A DNA stretch of 64,000 nt from JABCZS01 sp041660525 (GTDB lineage Bacteria > Pseudomonadota > Gammaproteobacteria > JABCZS01), in NCBI GenBank assembly GCA_041660525.1, contig JBAZWD010000011.1, positions 1 through 64,000 of the forward strand, in the 5' to 3' direction. Numbering within the stretch: position 1 is the first letter of the stretch; the number at the start of each line of letters is the position of its first letter. The notes beneath the pieces were generated by a model. The model saw only the letters and a program-made list of their open reading frames with translations, had not been told where the DNA came from and searched no databases. Positions 25,701 through 34,162 of the stretch are shown here, in pieces. Made by a program: the position numbers and the translations under genes.

Positions 25701-26996
25701 CGAGAAATAAGATTGTGTGTAGAGACTGTCCTCAATAATAGTATAACAACAGAAAATGAAACATATATCAGACAAGCATTTGATTTTTTATTGCAAAGGT
25801 CAATTAAAGGTTACGATAACTCTCTGACGGCATTATATAATGCTATATCTATATTGCTCAAAAAAGGGAAAATTGATATGGCGCAGGAATTTATTCTCTC
25901 GATAGTTAAATCACATCCCATGAATTTTATTATGAGGGATCAGCAGGATGTTTTGCGTGAATTATGTGATTATTGGATCCGTAATAATAACATCTCTGCT
26001 ATTGAGAATTACTGCGATGAAATAGGTAAAACTTTAGAAACTCAGGATGAAAACATTCAACGACAATTTAAAGAAAGAAAATTGCACCTCATGTTGTATG
26101 CCACTCAAAAACTCGTTGAAAACAAAGAATTCATTTTAGCGCATGATGTTTATCATAAAAATTTAACTGCCGTTAGATTGGATCATTTAAAAAATATTTT
26201 GGATAACTTAATAGCAAACAATCAATTATTGTTTGCGAAAGAAATTATCGATGGTAAACATGCGAGTGATCCACAAATTATCTTAAACTATCGTCAGCAC
26301 ATCGTTGCACAATATGACACCCATCTTGTTGCGTTAATTGGCAACATATATGCAGAAAGAATTAAAGAGTGCTATGTTCAGTTTGTCAAAATTTTACAGC
26401 ACAAAGCAAATGGTAATGCGCCTGTTGCCAGCCTTCAAAGCCAACTAGTTACTGCATTAAAAAATATGCTAGACAAAGCTTTCCAAGATTACTATCAGCG
26501 TACTTTTAATAGGGAGTCGCCAAGAGTATTCGGAAAAATGTGTAATTTTCCAGCACCCTTGAATGATTTTTTTAAAGGTAAAACACCAGAAGCGAAACTC
26601 AATGCCTTCTTCGCTGATTTTAAAATTAATCCCGTAGATCCCAATTTACGCCAATTTTTGTTAAGCATACAACCAAGCACCAATCAAAATTATCAGTGGC
26701 TAGAGCAATTACGCAAAATGCGTAATGATGAAACGCACGCACCATCGTTTTTGCCTGAAACCCCTATTGTGAATGGTCAGCCGATAGATATGATGACTTT
26801 TCTGCCTCAAGTACTGACCGGTGTAGAAAAAATATTAATTAAATTATTTGATCCCAGTAGATTGGATAATGATATAGAGAAATTATCACTTAATAATTTA
26901 TTATCTTTACGTCAGGAAGCATTACATGTGACTGCACATGCATTAGGTCTACATGCAATGTTGCAGCCACAAAATAAGCAAGCATTGACAAAATAA
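22785..26996 (+). CDS. Very large helical-solenoid hypothetical protein (1403 aa)
   Basis: This 1403-aa protein has no signal peptide or membrane segment. It appears almost entirely alpha-helical, with TPR/HEAT-like helical hairpins throughout (for example YRLDYLEKLDLLRQRVICHF). An acidic insert near residue 620 contains DDDMDTDEDSD. The C-terminal region (about 1300-1340) has WLEQLRKMRNDETH, matching an Rx4H pattern as used in HEPN RNases, but this is a short motif. A moderate RBS (AGGTGAAAATAA) precedes the ATG. No family recognised. A host-interaction scaffold is possible but unproven. Confidence 0.65.
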   Translation: MLSNLHTKTNENSAENAALALREPNFPAFFTHLAKVPSTQQQGNLIQQAIPVAQQQKSVAVLRTLAEKSEFIGKDYYSDFLGDIIKILLEFNQSDADDAAISLAVFYSANRGKNNTSLWLILCQAYEARKDIEKVEKLYRYLDNDHDKREIVSGILEHISLTDKSSHWFEWFANYLQVASVQYYSVNETFPDQAVKYLVEHESFLSLLPYVIRPLTHEIYTNFISQLFFKLLIAKQTTKVILLLEKLPPSLSWLAQVNDALSDETAFGVFAQDEFEYELDEIQHPIFSLVIAGFFSRQEQQPTGVIVEKFLQCLTKISTYKRDTFLLLFCTYCRQQQRDDIVIHLLKQDISRIPFKSMCLSLLPTTFATADDYRFIVEKLDHWPNDITIVDKIDEKKRNNKAYQLDCFYAVGETLNILLHIPRQMVYAEDARRKHLKTQEQVALKERLETLPDNSVSRNQNDYYMLISQIDAYLVDKMLAPAFVLIKKMPSSGYRDDFLKQIALLFLDRDQMSAVDAACKLLAHTSEQWKTWPQKVITTKYQKTLNWLLTGDFYELKIVIKYYVEKIFIQNERSVALEILFSSGLFGEGKLKLDDYYRLNSVPHYFNVADDDMDTDEDSDIISVTSGAEATLSAQSLEELIVSHFIVHYADSKKLSKKMADLKGRGIVGFEIAILFYHLRRQQWPRAVSLINLFASQENSGQVSYRLDYLEKLDLLRQRVICHFKDTTTLTLTTLNKIKQINDSDLRAYILYALLTKRDTAFSQVDTPLIQALVTFITQLPRDAHHYELLCAMFDKFPKPFTQPVFMGIQHILVHSAIAKNIKRNLYQQYMLLTLFKNPALVRESELEYWKTQEPFWHYVTTQVISIPEKNASRALVLLQYFMQHITEWKPLIHTAVHDIVAYCFTWMIKQCAQEDQALFEATLTLYAVMKDDYFLENKYHSCLQALVAKSSLSAPWGMGILQHLTQTQILSREIRLCVETVLNNSITTENETYIRQAFDFLLQRSIKGYDNSLTALYNAISILLKKGKIDMAQEFILSIVKSHPMNFIMRDQQDVLRELCDYWIRNNNISAIENYCDEIGKTLETQDENIQRQFKERKLHLMLYATQKLVENKEFILAHDVYHKNLTAVRLDHLKNILDNLIANNQLLFAKEIIDGKHASDPQIILNYRQHIVAQYDTHLVALIGNIYAERIKECYVQFVKILQHKANGNAPVASLQSQLVTALKNMLDKAFQDYYQRTFNRESPRVFGKMCNFPAPLNDFFKGKTPEAKLNAFFADFKINPVDPNLRQFLLSIQPSTNQNYQWLEQLRKMRNDETHAPSFLPETPIVNGQPIDMMTFLPQVLTGVEKILIKLFDPSRLDNDIEKLSLNNLLSLRQEALHVTAHALGLHAMLQPQNKQALTK

Positions 26997-27062
26997 AAAA
27001 ATGGGGGAAGTTTACAACAACCAATACAGCAATAGTTGACCAGCTGTTAAGCAATCTGTAAA

Positions 27063-28028
27063 ATGTTAGTTTACTCCCAAGATGAGTCCGTGATGTCTAA
27101 AAATAAAAAGCGAATAGAATCAACAATAACCGAAGCTTGTGTTAAAAAATTGCTTAGGCAATATGAGCAAAACAACAAGAAAAAAGTGACTATCATCAAT
27201 GAAGGAAAGTTTAAAGATGTTTCATTTGATTGTCATAAGATACCAGGTCTTAATCTTAACGAGGATAAACTAACACAATCAAATACAGAAGTTATTTGCA
27301 CAGGAATGGAGCCGCAAGAAGTTTATATTCTCATTGCACATGCTTATATTTTCCAGAGAATATCAAGAAATTACAAAATGAGCTTGGCTAAAAAAACACC
27401 TGAGATGAAAATAGAACAGGATTTACAATATGATGCCATGGATTTACGTAAATTCTTTTACAAAGAAAAACAAAATTCACTGGAAGAGGGTCTTGAGCAG
27501 AAATTAGAGCAATCTATCCTGCTGTCTAATGCCAATGAACTATTCATTGCGCGCAGAAAAGAATTGGGAAGCTATGCAAATGTACTTAAGGTTTTTTCAA
27601 AGTTAGATGAAATAGAAGATCTTACCTTATTTGCTCTGCAAAAAAGTCTTGATAGAGTTGATAGAAAATTCACTAAAGGTAAAAACAAAGGTCCACAATT
27701 TATTGAGAATTTTGAAAAAAGAAATCAGGCTTTTTTAAAAACAATTGAAACACATTGTACCCCAGACACACCTTGTATTGCTATGATAGGTGATCATCAT
27801 ATGCAAACACATTTGTATCAATCTGCAGAAGATGTATTATCGAAGTTTCCAGTGGATGGCTGGGCAGCACGTAGTGCTGAAAAAGTTAGAGACGTCCTGC
27901 GTCAGCATGCTCATAAAAATCCTTTTGCTTATTTATCGCCTGAAGAAGATGTAACCGATTATCCTTCCGAAGAGCCAGAAGATGTGTGCAAAGGTCCTGC
28001 TGTAAGAAGTTGTAAATCTCTTCGTTAA
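27063..28028 (+). CDS. Hypothetical protein with TraB/TIKI-like C-terminal motifs
   Basis: This 321-aa protein starts at 27063, or at 27093 (MSKNKKRIEST). Most of it is charged and helical. Near residues 225-255 there is ENFEKRNQAFLKTIE followed by CIAMIGDHHMQTHLY. This resembles the ExRN...GxxH part of TraB/GumN/TIKI-type metal-dependent proteins. The N-terminal GxxH motif of that superfamily is not obvious, so the assignment is tentative. The C-terminus is acidic. It lies 66 bp after the 1403-aa gene on the same strand and before two Smr genes. Confidence 0.6.
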   Translation: MLVYSQDESVMSKNKKRIESTITEACVKKLLRQYEQNNKKKVTIINEGKFKDVSFDCHKIPGLNLNEDKLTQSNTEVICTGMEPQEVYILIAHAYIFQRISRNYKMSLAKKTPEMKIEQDLQYDAMDLRKFFYKEKQNSLEEGLEQKLEQSILLSNANELFIARRKELGSYANVLKVFSKLDEIEDLTLFALQKSLDRVDRKFTKGKNKGPQFIENFEKRNQAFLKTIETHCTPDTPCIAMIGDHHMQTHLYQSAEDVLSKFPVDGWAARSAEKVRDVLRQHAHKNPFAYLSPEEDVTDYPSEEPEDVCKGPAVRSCKSLR

Positions 28029-28073
28029 AGAATTAACACCTATGCTAGTCTTAAATTTACAGGAGTATTCATC

Positions 28074-30137
28074 ATGCTAAGCATGGATTTACATGGTTTG
28101 TCTGTGCAAGAGGCTACCAAAGCAGTTTATATAACTTTTCAGAAAGCTATTGAGCAAGGAGTGACACAGATTTATTTTGTCACAGGTTACGGTAGTCATG
28201 TTAATTCTAATGGCACCTCAGGCGTGCTTAAGAAAATTCTTCCAAAATTGTTTGAGCCATATAACAGCATAATAGAAAAGATTGATAAAGAAAATGCTGC
28301 ATATAAAATCTTGCTTAAAAAAAACTTGACAGAAGATGAAAAGCGAAATAAGCAATTTATAAAAACAGATTTTTTTAAAAATATTCTAAATGAAATCAAA
28401 GAGGAAGCAAAGCAAGGTGACAATGACGCTAAACTTTCATTGGCTGCGCATGCACTCAGTAATTATAACGAAGATAAGAGTTTAGTGGATGAAGCTTTAA
28501 AAAGCTTAGAAGCCATGGAAAGTCAAGGCCTGCCAGAGGCTGGCATGTTGCTTGCTGAAATTTTTTTAGAAGGGCGAAAAGTAGAACGTAATCCTAAGAA
28601 GGCCATACAGCTGTTAAAAAAATACGAAAACAAAAGTAGTGATGTGAAATTTCTATTGGCCAAAACTCTTTTACAAGGTGAAGGTGTGATTCAGGCTGAA
28701 AGTCGCGGCAGGACTTTAATGCTGGAATTAGCTGAAATAAATTATCCAGCTGCTTGCTGCTCTGTGGGGAAAAGCTACATAATAGGTGATTACACAGAAA
28801 TTAATTTAGAACTCGGGGTGAAATTTCTGCAACGTGCCGCAGTACAGAATTTTTCACCATCTTTTGTTGATTTAGCAATTTGCTATGGCTCAGGACGAGG
28901 GATAGCGCAAGACAACAAACTCGCAATTCATTTTTATAAAAAAGCAACTGTAATTAATAGCCCCTATGCTTTTTATCAGTTGGGACGATATTATAGTATT
29001 GGTAAAGGCGTTCCGGTTGATCTAAAAATTTCTTTTGAATATTTTTTAAAAGCAGCACAATTAGGCGATGGTGATGCACAAATTGAAGTGGCACTTGCTT
29101 ATTTTACACAAATGGGAGTTAAAAGGGATGCAAATGAAGGTGTTAAATGGTTAAAAGTAGCCGCAGAAAAAAACCATTTGGAAGCATGCTATATCTTAGG
29201 CTGCCTCTTTCTTGAAGGCATAATAGTACCCAAAGATAACGCTGAGGGAGTTAAATATTTAAAAATCTCCAGTAAAAACAAACATCCTCTGGCGATGTTT
29301 TCTCTTGCATTGGCTATCTTGTCAAAAACGCATACGCCAGCAGAATATGAGTACGCTTTTGATTTGCTAAAAAAATCTTGTAGTTTAACTTCAGATACAA
29401 CGCCTTTAAGCGTCAGAAAAATGCTTATTCCTAAAAATTTCGCACTTGCACTTATGTATTTTGAAGGGATGAAGATAGATGGCGCAAAGGTAGGGGCAAC
29501 TGACCAATTTGCCGAAGTATTGTTATCGCTTGCCGACATTTTAACATCAACTGCAAGGAATGAAATCCCATTAGGACTTTTACTCGCAGAGCATGCGGCT
29601 CAATTAGGGCACACAGATTCTGAAATTTTTTTATGTGACACCTATCTTAGAGGTACAACTGAAAACATAGCTAAAGATGAACAAAAAGGTATTTTATACC
29701 TTAACAAATTGGTTGCAAAAGAAAATCCGGATGCTCTTTATATTCTTGCTCTTGCTAACATTGATGGTAGATTCGGGCAGGATATAAATCGAGAAAAAAG
29801 TTTTCATTTAATGGTGAAAGCCGCAAGCAAAGGATCAAAAGATGCAGTAGAATTTATGCAAATGCTTCAGCGTAGACATATGCAAAATGCAACCGTTACT
29901 ACCGCTATCGTTAAGACCGAAACCAGTAATGACATAGTCAGTAATAAAACGGATAGCAGTCATATTGATAATCATATAGCAATTGCTCTAAATTTAAATG
30001 AATTTCAGAAGACAGATAATACTATAAGCAATTCCGAAGGAACTGCAAAACCTTATATCAGCAAATATGTTTTTGCAGCAGCCGGTGCGGTGAGCATTGT
30101 ATCTGCATTAACATATAAATATTATAATATGAAATGA
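28074..30137 (+). CDS. Smr-domain and Sel1-repeat fusion protein with C-terminal membrane anchor
   Basis: This 687-aa protein has an N-terminal Smr domain (residues 1 to about 85: LSMDLHGLSVQEATKA, FVTGYGSHVNSNGTSGVLK), carrying the LDLHG and TGxGxH signatures of MutS2-type nucleases. About 10-12 Sel1-like repeats follow (about 140-600, for example FYQLGRYYSIGKGVPVDLKI). A hydrophobic C-terminal helix, VFAAAGAVSIVSALTYKYY, could anchor the tail. A Shine-Dalgarno (AGGAG) precedes the start. I know no characterised protein with this order. The next gene has a homologous N-terminus. Confidence 0.82.
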   Translation: MLSMDLHGLSVQEATKAVYITFQKAIEQGVTQIYFVTGYGSHVNSNGTSGVLKKILPKLFEPYNSIIEKIDKENAAYKILLKKNLTEDEKRNKQFIKTDFFKNILNEIKEEAKQGDNDAKLSLAAHALSNYNEDKSLVDEALKSLEAMESQGLPEAGMLLAEIFLEGRKVERNPKKAIQLLKKYENKSSDVKFLLAKTLLQGEGVIQAESRGRTLMLELAEINYPAACCSVGKSYIIGDYTEINLELGVKFLQRAAVQNFSPSFVDLAICYGSGRGIAQDNKLAIHFYKKATVINSPYAFYQLGRYYSIGKGVPVDLKISFEYFLKAAQLGDGDAQIEVALAYFTQMGVKRDANEGVKWLKVAAEKNHLEACYILGCLFLEGIIVPKDNAEGVKYLKISSKNKHPLAMFSLALAILSKTHTPAEYEYAFDLLKKSCSLTSDTTPLSVRKMLIPKNFALALMYFEGMKIDGAKVGATDQFAEVLLSLADILTSTARNEIPLGLLLAEHAAQLGHTDSEIFLCDTYLRGTTENIAKDEQKGILYLNKLVAKENPDALYILALANIDGRFGQDINREKSFHLMVKAASKGSKDAVEFMQMLQRRHMQNATVTTAIVKTETSNDIVSNKTDSSHIDNHIAIALNLNEFQKTDNTISNSEGTAKPYISKYVFAAAGAVSIVSALTYKYYNMK

Positions 30138-30181
30138 AAAAATAATGACAAAACGATCTTATGATTATAGGAAATTAACAT

Positions 30182-31135
30182 ATGCTAACACTTGATTTAC
30201 ACGGAAAAACAGTAAAGGAAGCAAGAAAAGCTATTCATGAGCTGTTTATAGAAGCTCTCAGAAATAGTATTTTAAAACTCTTTATCATTACAGGTAGAGG
30301 AAACCATATCAATTCGGATGGATCTTTCGCAGTATTAAAAGGAATGTTTCATAATTTTATCCGACCCTACGTAAATTATATTGCTAAAGTTGAAGAAGAA
30401 GTGGGTGCTTATAAGGTTTCTTTGAGGACCGAACGGACCGGCTTATATATTAAAGAAATAGCTGGCAGTACCATTACACCACTTATGAGAGCCATTCTTT
30501 CTGAAAACATCTTAGAGATTCAAAGAATACTCAAAGAAACACCAAGTATGCTCAAAAAAAGAGACAATCTTAACCATTCAGTATTTCACTATATCGATTT
30601 AATAAAAAACAAGGATGAGATTGTAAAAATTTTGTATCAACATCTAGAGCCTCATAAAAGAGAGATGGGATATACAGGTCTTTTTCCAGAATATCGAGCT
30701 ACTTTATCTGGCATGATAAAATTTAACCTAGACACTACCGTACGGGTTAAGAAAGATATGATCGTAAAATATATTCGACATATCAAATCGCATGATAAGG
30801 GCGAGACAAAATTGCCAGCCCTTGAATTGGGAAATTATAAAAAATTACATATGGTCGTTAATATGAATATTATTTTATATACCCTAAAGCGTAACACGAT
30901 ATTTAGGCATGCATTTTTTGACTTCAATAATAAACACAAAGAGAAATTTGCAAAAAGATATAAACATGAAATTAAGGGGCAGGCTTTCAGCTTGCCAGAG
31001 CCTCGCTCATCTGTAACAAAACTTTTATTAACTAATAAAATAATACAAACTAAAAATAAAACACAAGGATGTGCATCTGAATCTGTTCACAAAGTTCCTA
31101 AAAAAAAGCACGCAAAAAAAGTTAAAATGAAATAG
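30182..31135 (+). CDS. Smr-domain protein with ankyrin-like and basic C-terminal regions
   Basis: This 317-aa protein has an N-terminal Smr domain (LTLDLHGKTVKEARKAI, FIITGRGNHINSDGSFAVLK), clearly homologous to that of the preceding gene. A short ankyrin-like stretch follows at about 95-150 (TPLMRAILSENILEIQRILK). Its tail is very basic (VPKKKHAKKVKMK). The Smr motif residues are intact. The pair looks like a tandem duplication with different C-terminal attachments. The basic tail may bind nucleic acid, which is inference. Confidence 0.78.
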   Translation: MLTLDLHGKTVKEARKAIHELFIEALRNSILKLFIITGRGNHINSDGSFAVLKGMFHNFIRPYVNYIAKVEEEVGAYKVSLRTERTGLYIKEIAGSTITPLMRAILSENILEIQRILKETPSMLKKRDNLNHSVFHYIDLIKNKDEIVKILYQHLEPHKREMGYTGLFPEYRATLSGMIKFNLDTTVRVKKDMIVKYIRHIKSHDKGETKLPALELGNYKKLHMVVNMNIILYTLKRNTIFRHAFFDFNNKHKEKFAKRYKHEIKGQAFSLPEPRSSVTKLLLTNKIIQTKNKTQGCASESVHKVPKKKHAKKVKMK

Positions 31136-31151
31136 GGTGAGGTTAGACCCA

Positions 31152-32417
31152 TTAATTGTAACGTTTGTTAACATTGTTATTGTTTGCATCATCGTCGTCA
31201 TTGTCTTCACTAGTCATCGCGTTAAAAGTTCTTTTTCGATCAACTTGCGTTATACTATTCCACAATTGAGCTTCCAATGCCGCAACAGAACTGTTGGGTA
31301 ATAATTGCCCTTGTAAAGTTCCCACTAGTGCTTGCTGATTTTGAAGTGCTATTTCTTGATTCACGAGGGTTGACCTTTGTGCTTCAAGAGCTTCATCAAT
31401 ATCGTGAAGATCAATTACTATTCTTTCTCGCTTAATGACAAGATCTTTTAACAGCTCTTTTACATTGCCCAATAAGTTCGCTATTTCCAGTAGTTTTTGC
31501 TGTTCCTGTGCTAGATTTTGATGTGGTAATTGTGCGTTATTAACATAAGGGGTTACTTCAGCTGCAGCATTATTATTAGCTAAATTCTTTGCTGCTTCAA
31601 CTACTGAAGGTGGTGCTTCCATATATTCATATGGGCGTTTATGGTAGTTAGAACATATTGATATATCAGCATTATTCTCAAGAAAAAGGAGCGCGATTTC
31701 ATCTCTTAGTTTTACTCCGCCAGCTTTTAGATCGCACACATAAAATATTGCGCTTTTATTATTTGTATCGACAGCATTAATATGTTCAGGTCTTTTATCC
31801 CGAATGAGATGGGTTATTGCTGGCATATTGCGTTTTTCAGTAGCCACTATCAAAGCTGTTTTTTTGTCCTGTGGCCTTCTGCTTAAGGCATTCGCGCCAT
31901 TAGCAAATAGGAGCTGTAATGTTGCTGTTATATTTTCTGAATTTGTTTCACTTTTTACTACGTCAAATAGCAGGCAATCTACTAGAGGTAATTCCCAATT
32001 CTGAATAACTATTGAAGATAGTTTTTGATTGTTAATGGTTATCTTAAATAAAGCTTTAAGCATTTCTACATTATGATTTCCTGCTGCCAAATGTGCGACC
32101 TTGTATATATCGCCACCGTTTTTAATGATCGCTTCTTGCACTTTGAAAGAGTATCCATTTTCAACAGCAAGGTATAAAGCCGTTTTGCCTTCATTATTTC
32201 TGAAGTTGATTTGATTTGGAACTGCGTTTTTATTTGAAGGTTTATTTATCCACTCAAGGATTTCCTGCTCAGATTTTTTGTTACGAATTAAATGCATTAA
32301 TTCTGTATCATTGTGAGGGTTTAGATTAACTCGTTGAGCAGCATTATTATTTTGTAATGGGGGCTGCTGTATACCAGCCGAGTTAATGAGATCACTAAGC
32401 TTATATTTTCTAAACAT
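31152..32417 (-). CDS. Ankyrin-repeat protein with coiled coil and acidic tail
   Basis: This 421-aa protein has ankyrin-type repeats at about residues 35-270 (NEGKTALYLAVENGYSFKVQ, DKKTALIVATEKRNMPAITH, NKSAIFYVCDLKAGG). A coiled coil follows at about 300-385 (ERIVIDLHDIDEALEAQRST). The tail is acidic and Asn-rich (SEDNDDDDANNNN). A Shine-Dalgarno AGAGG lies just upstream of the ATG at 32417. It is convergent with the second Smr gene. A decayed copy of its coiled-coil segment lies at 32965-33042. Confidence 0.8.
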   Translation of the reverse strand: MFRKYKLSDLINSAGIQQPPLQNNNAAQRVNLNPHNDTELMHLIRNKKSEQEILEWINKPSNKNAVPNQINFRNNEGKTALYLAVENGYSFKVQEAIIKNGGDIYKVAHLAAGNHNVEMLKALFKITINNQKLSSIVIQNWELPLVDCLLFDVVKSETNSENITATLQLLFANGANALSRRPQDKKTALIVATEKRNMPAITHLIRDKRPEHINAVDTNNKSAIFYVCDLKAGGVKLRDEIALLFLENNADISICSNYHKRPYEYMEAPPSVVEAAKNLANNNAAAEVTPYVNNAQLPHQNLAQEQQKLLEIANLLGNVKELLKDLVIKRERIVIDLHDIDEALEAQRSTLVNQEIALQNQQALVGTLQGQLLPNSSVAALEAQLWNSITQVDRKRTFNAMTSEDNDDDDANNNNVNKRYN

Positions 32418-32585
32418 TAACGCCTCTTAAGAAAGATAAATAAATAAAGTTAGCAATATATCAAGAAATTAAAGTGGCTGTCAATAATATTTGTACAGTT
32501 TCGGTGAGGCTTGATGTTTTGACATTCTTTCATACTTATTGTAAAAGTAATGCCTGATTTGATATTGCTATGAAAGGAGAACTCT

Positions 32586-32948
32586 GTGCCACAACTTAGA
32601 CTGGATTATACAACTAATATTATCGAAAAAAACAACTTTGCTTCACTTTTTGAAAAATGTCATAAAATTTTAGCGGATAATTTACCGACAAAAATCGAAA
32701 GTTGTAAAAGTAGGGCAGTAGAGCAAGAGGATTATTATATCGGTAATGGCGATAGTGAAAATGCTTTTATTTGCGTTCAATTGCAAGTAATGTCTGGTCG
32801 TCCTAAAGATGTGCTAAATTTTGTTGCGGAAAATATTTTAGCTGAATTTAAAAATCATTTTTCAAAATCTTTAGCGCAACGTAAATTACAAATCACCTTG
32901 GAAATGATTGAGTTGTCCGAGGAGATGTACTTTAAAATTAAAAGTTAA
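32586..32948 (+). CDS. CHMI (HpcD/HpaF) family protein, copy 2
   Basis: This 120-aa protein starts with GTG and has AAAGGAG 7-8 nt upstream. The sequence PQLRLDYTTNIIEKNNF, KIESCKSRAVEQEDYYIGNG and FICVQLQVMSGRPKDV closely parallels copy 1 at 21902, including the N-terminal proline. The two copies have clearly diverged, so this is an old duplication or two acquisitions. The pathway is unknown for the same reason as copy 1. Confidence 0.82.
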   Translation: MPQLRLDYTTNIIEKNNFASLFEKCHKILADNLPTKIESCKSRAVEQEDYYIGNGDSENAFICVQLQVMSGRPKDVLNFVAENILAEFKNHFSKSLAQRKLQITLEMIELSEEMYFKIKS

Positions 32949-32964
32949 TTGGAACTGCTATTCC

Positions 32965-33042
32965 TTGATCGGCAGGGGTTGACTCTCGTTTTTCAAGGTC
33001 TTGCTCAATATCGTGAAGATCACTGAGTACCATTTTAGGTCC
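32965..33042 (-). pseudogene. Fragment of an ankyrin-protein coiled-coil region
   Basis: On the minus strand this reads MVLSDLHDIEQDLEKRESTP, similar to IVIDLHDIDEALEAQRSTL in the ankyrin protein at 31152-32417. The two share an identical 18-nt stretch (33005-33022 and 31396-31413). No start or full frame surrounds it. It is therefore a leftover of a paralogous gene or a partial duplication spanning CHMI copy 2. Confidence 0.55.
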
Positions 33043-33147
33043 AACCATAAACAATAGCTAGAATTTTGCTTAGGCATTTTACTGGATGAATTTTCCATAA
33101 ATTATGCTAATCTTAAGTAATTACTATAACAAATAATGGTGGAACTT

Positions 33148-34011
33148 ATGGATCTTATTAAATTATATAAATTATTAGCTGGCTTAACTTTAGGCTTATT
33201 CGCATATACCGCAATTGCAGCCCAAGGGCCTTTATTGCCCGACCATCGAATTGTGGGCTATTACGGTAATTTTAACTCTGCCAAAATGGGCGTCTTAGGT
33301 GAATATCCACCTGATCAAGTGCTTAAAATGCTAGAAGGTGAAGTGGCCAAATGGCAGGCTGCAGATCCCAGCAAAAAAGTGATTCCTGCGATTGAATATA
33401 TTGCAGTAGTTGCGCAAAAAGATGCGGGTACTGATGGCAATTACAATGGCCGTATGTCGGATGCACAGATTCAAAAAGCAATAGATATGGCTAATCAAGT
33501 CAATGGCATAGCGATTTTGGACGTGCAAGTGGGTTTAAGCAGTGTGCGCACTGAAGTCCCATTACTCGCCGCGCATTTAGCAAAGCCCAATGTAATGCTA
33601 GGTTTAGATCCTGAATTTGATATGTTTGGCGAAAAAAAACCTGGCGGTGTGATCGGAACTATGAGTGCATCGGATATTAATTATGCGATTGATTATTTAG
33701 CTAATCTGGTTCGCACGCATAATTTACCGCCGAAAGTATTAGTCGTGCATCGCTTTACTCAGAAAATGATTACCGATGCCCATTTGATTAAACCTGTTCC
33801 TGAAGTGCAAGTAATCATTAATATGGATGGTTGGGGTCCACCAACACTGAAAACTGACAGCTATAATTCTTATGTGGGTGCTCAACCTGTGCAATATACC
33901 GGTATAAAATTGTTTTATAAAAATGATAAAAAACCACCTAGCACAGGCTTAATGACGCCCAGTGAAATTTTAAATCTTAAACCCAAGCCTTTGTTTATTT
34001 TATATCAATAA
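33148..34011 (+). CDS. Secreted hypothetical protein, possible TIM-barrel hydrolase-like
   Basis: This 287-aa protein has a signal peptide (about 1-24, ending AIAA). The mature part contains RIVGYYGNFNSAKMGVLGEY, then IPAIEYIAVVAQKD, VNGIAILDVQVGL, VMLGLDPEFDMFG and PPKVLVVHRFT. This resembles secreted TIM-barrel proteins of uncharacterised families, with acidic residues at strand ends. The ATG at 33148 is preferred because GGTGGA lies 4-9 nt upstream; an ATG at 33136 is also in frame. It stands alone before tRNA-Arg. Confidence 0.65.
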   Translation: MDLIKLYKLLAGLTLGLFAYTAIAAQGPLLPDHRIVGYYGNFNSAKMGVLGEYPPDQVLKMLEGEVAKWQAADPSKKVIPAIEYIAVVAQKDAGTDGNYNGRMSDAQIQKAIDMANQVNGIAILDVQVGLSSVRTEVPLLAAHLAKPNVMLGLDPEFDMFGEKKPGGVIGTMSASDINYAIDYLANLVRTHNLPPKVLVVHRFTQKMITDAHLIKPVPEVQVIINMDGWGPPTLKTDSYNSYVGAQPVQYTGIKLFYKNDKKPPSTGLMTPSEILNLKPKPLFILYQ

Positions 34012-34024
34012 TAGTCAGACGCGT

Positions 34025-34030
34025 TATAAT
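34025..34030 (+). promoter_or_regulatory. -10 element of the tRNA-Arg promoter
   Basis: A perfect TATAAT lies 12 nt upstream of the mature tRNA 5' end, the expected distance for a tRNA transcript. The -35 region is not well matched. Confidence 0.55.
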
Positions 34031-34042
34031 AAAACCTCATAT

Positions 34043-34115
34043 GCCTCGGTGGCACAGGGGATAGCGCGTCCCCCTCCTAAGGGGAAGGTCATAGGTTCGA
34101 ATCCTATCCGGGGCA
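34043..34115 (+). tRNA. tRNA-Arg(CCT)
   Basis: This 73-nt cloverleaf has acceptor stem GCCTCGG/CCGGGGC (one T-G pair) and anticodon stem TCCCC/GGGGA with loop CTCCTAA. This gives anticodon CCT, reading AGG. The T arm is ATAGGTTCGAATCCTAT and the discriminator is A. CCA is not encoded. It marks the right edge of the accessory region. Confidence 0.95.
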
Positions 34116-34162
34116 AAAATTTTTGAACTATACTTAAGCTACGTTCATTACAGGAGAATATT

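Noticed and set aside
12215..34043. Intact prophage or conjugative element
   Set aside because: No capsid, tail, terminase, relaxase or type IV secretion genes are present; only a broken integrase start.
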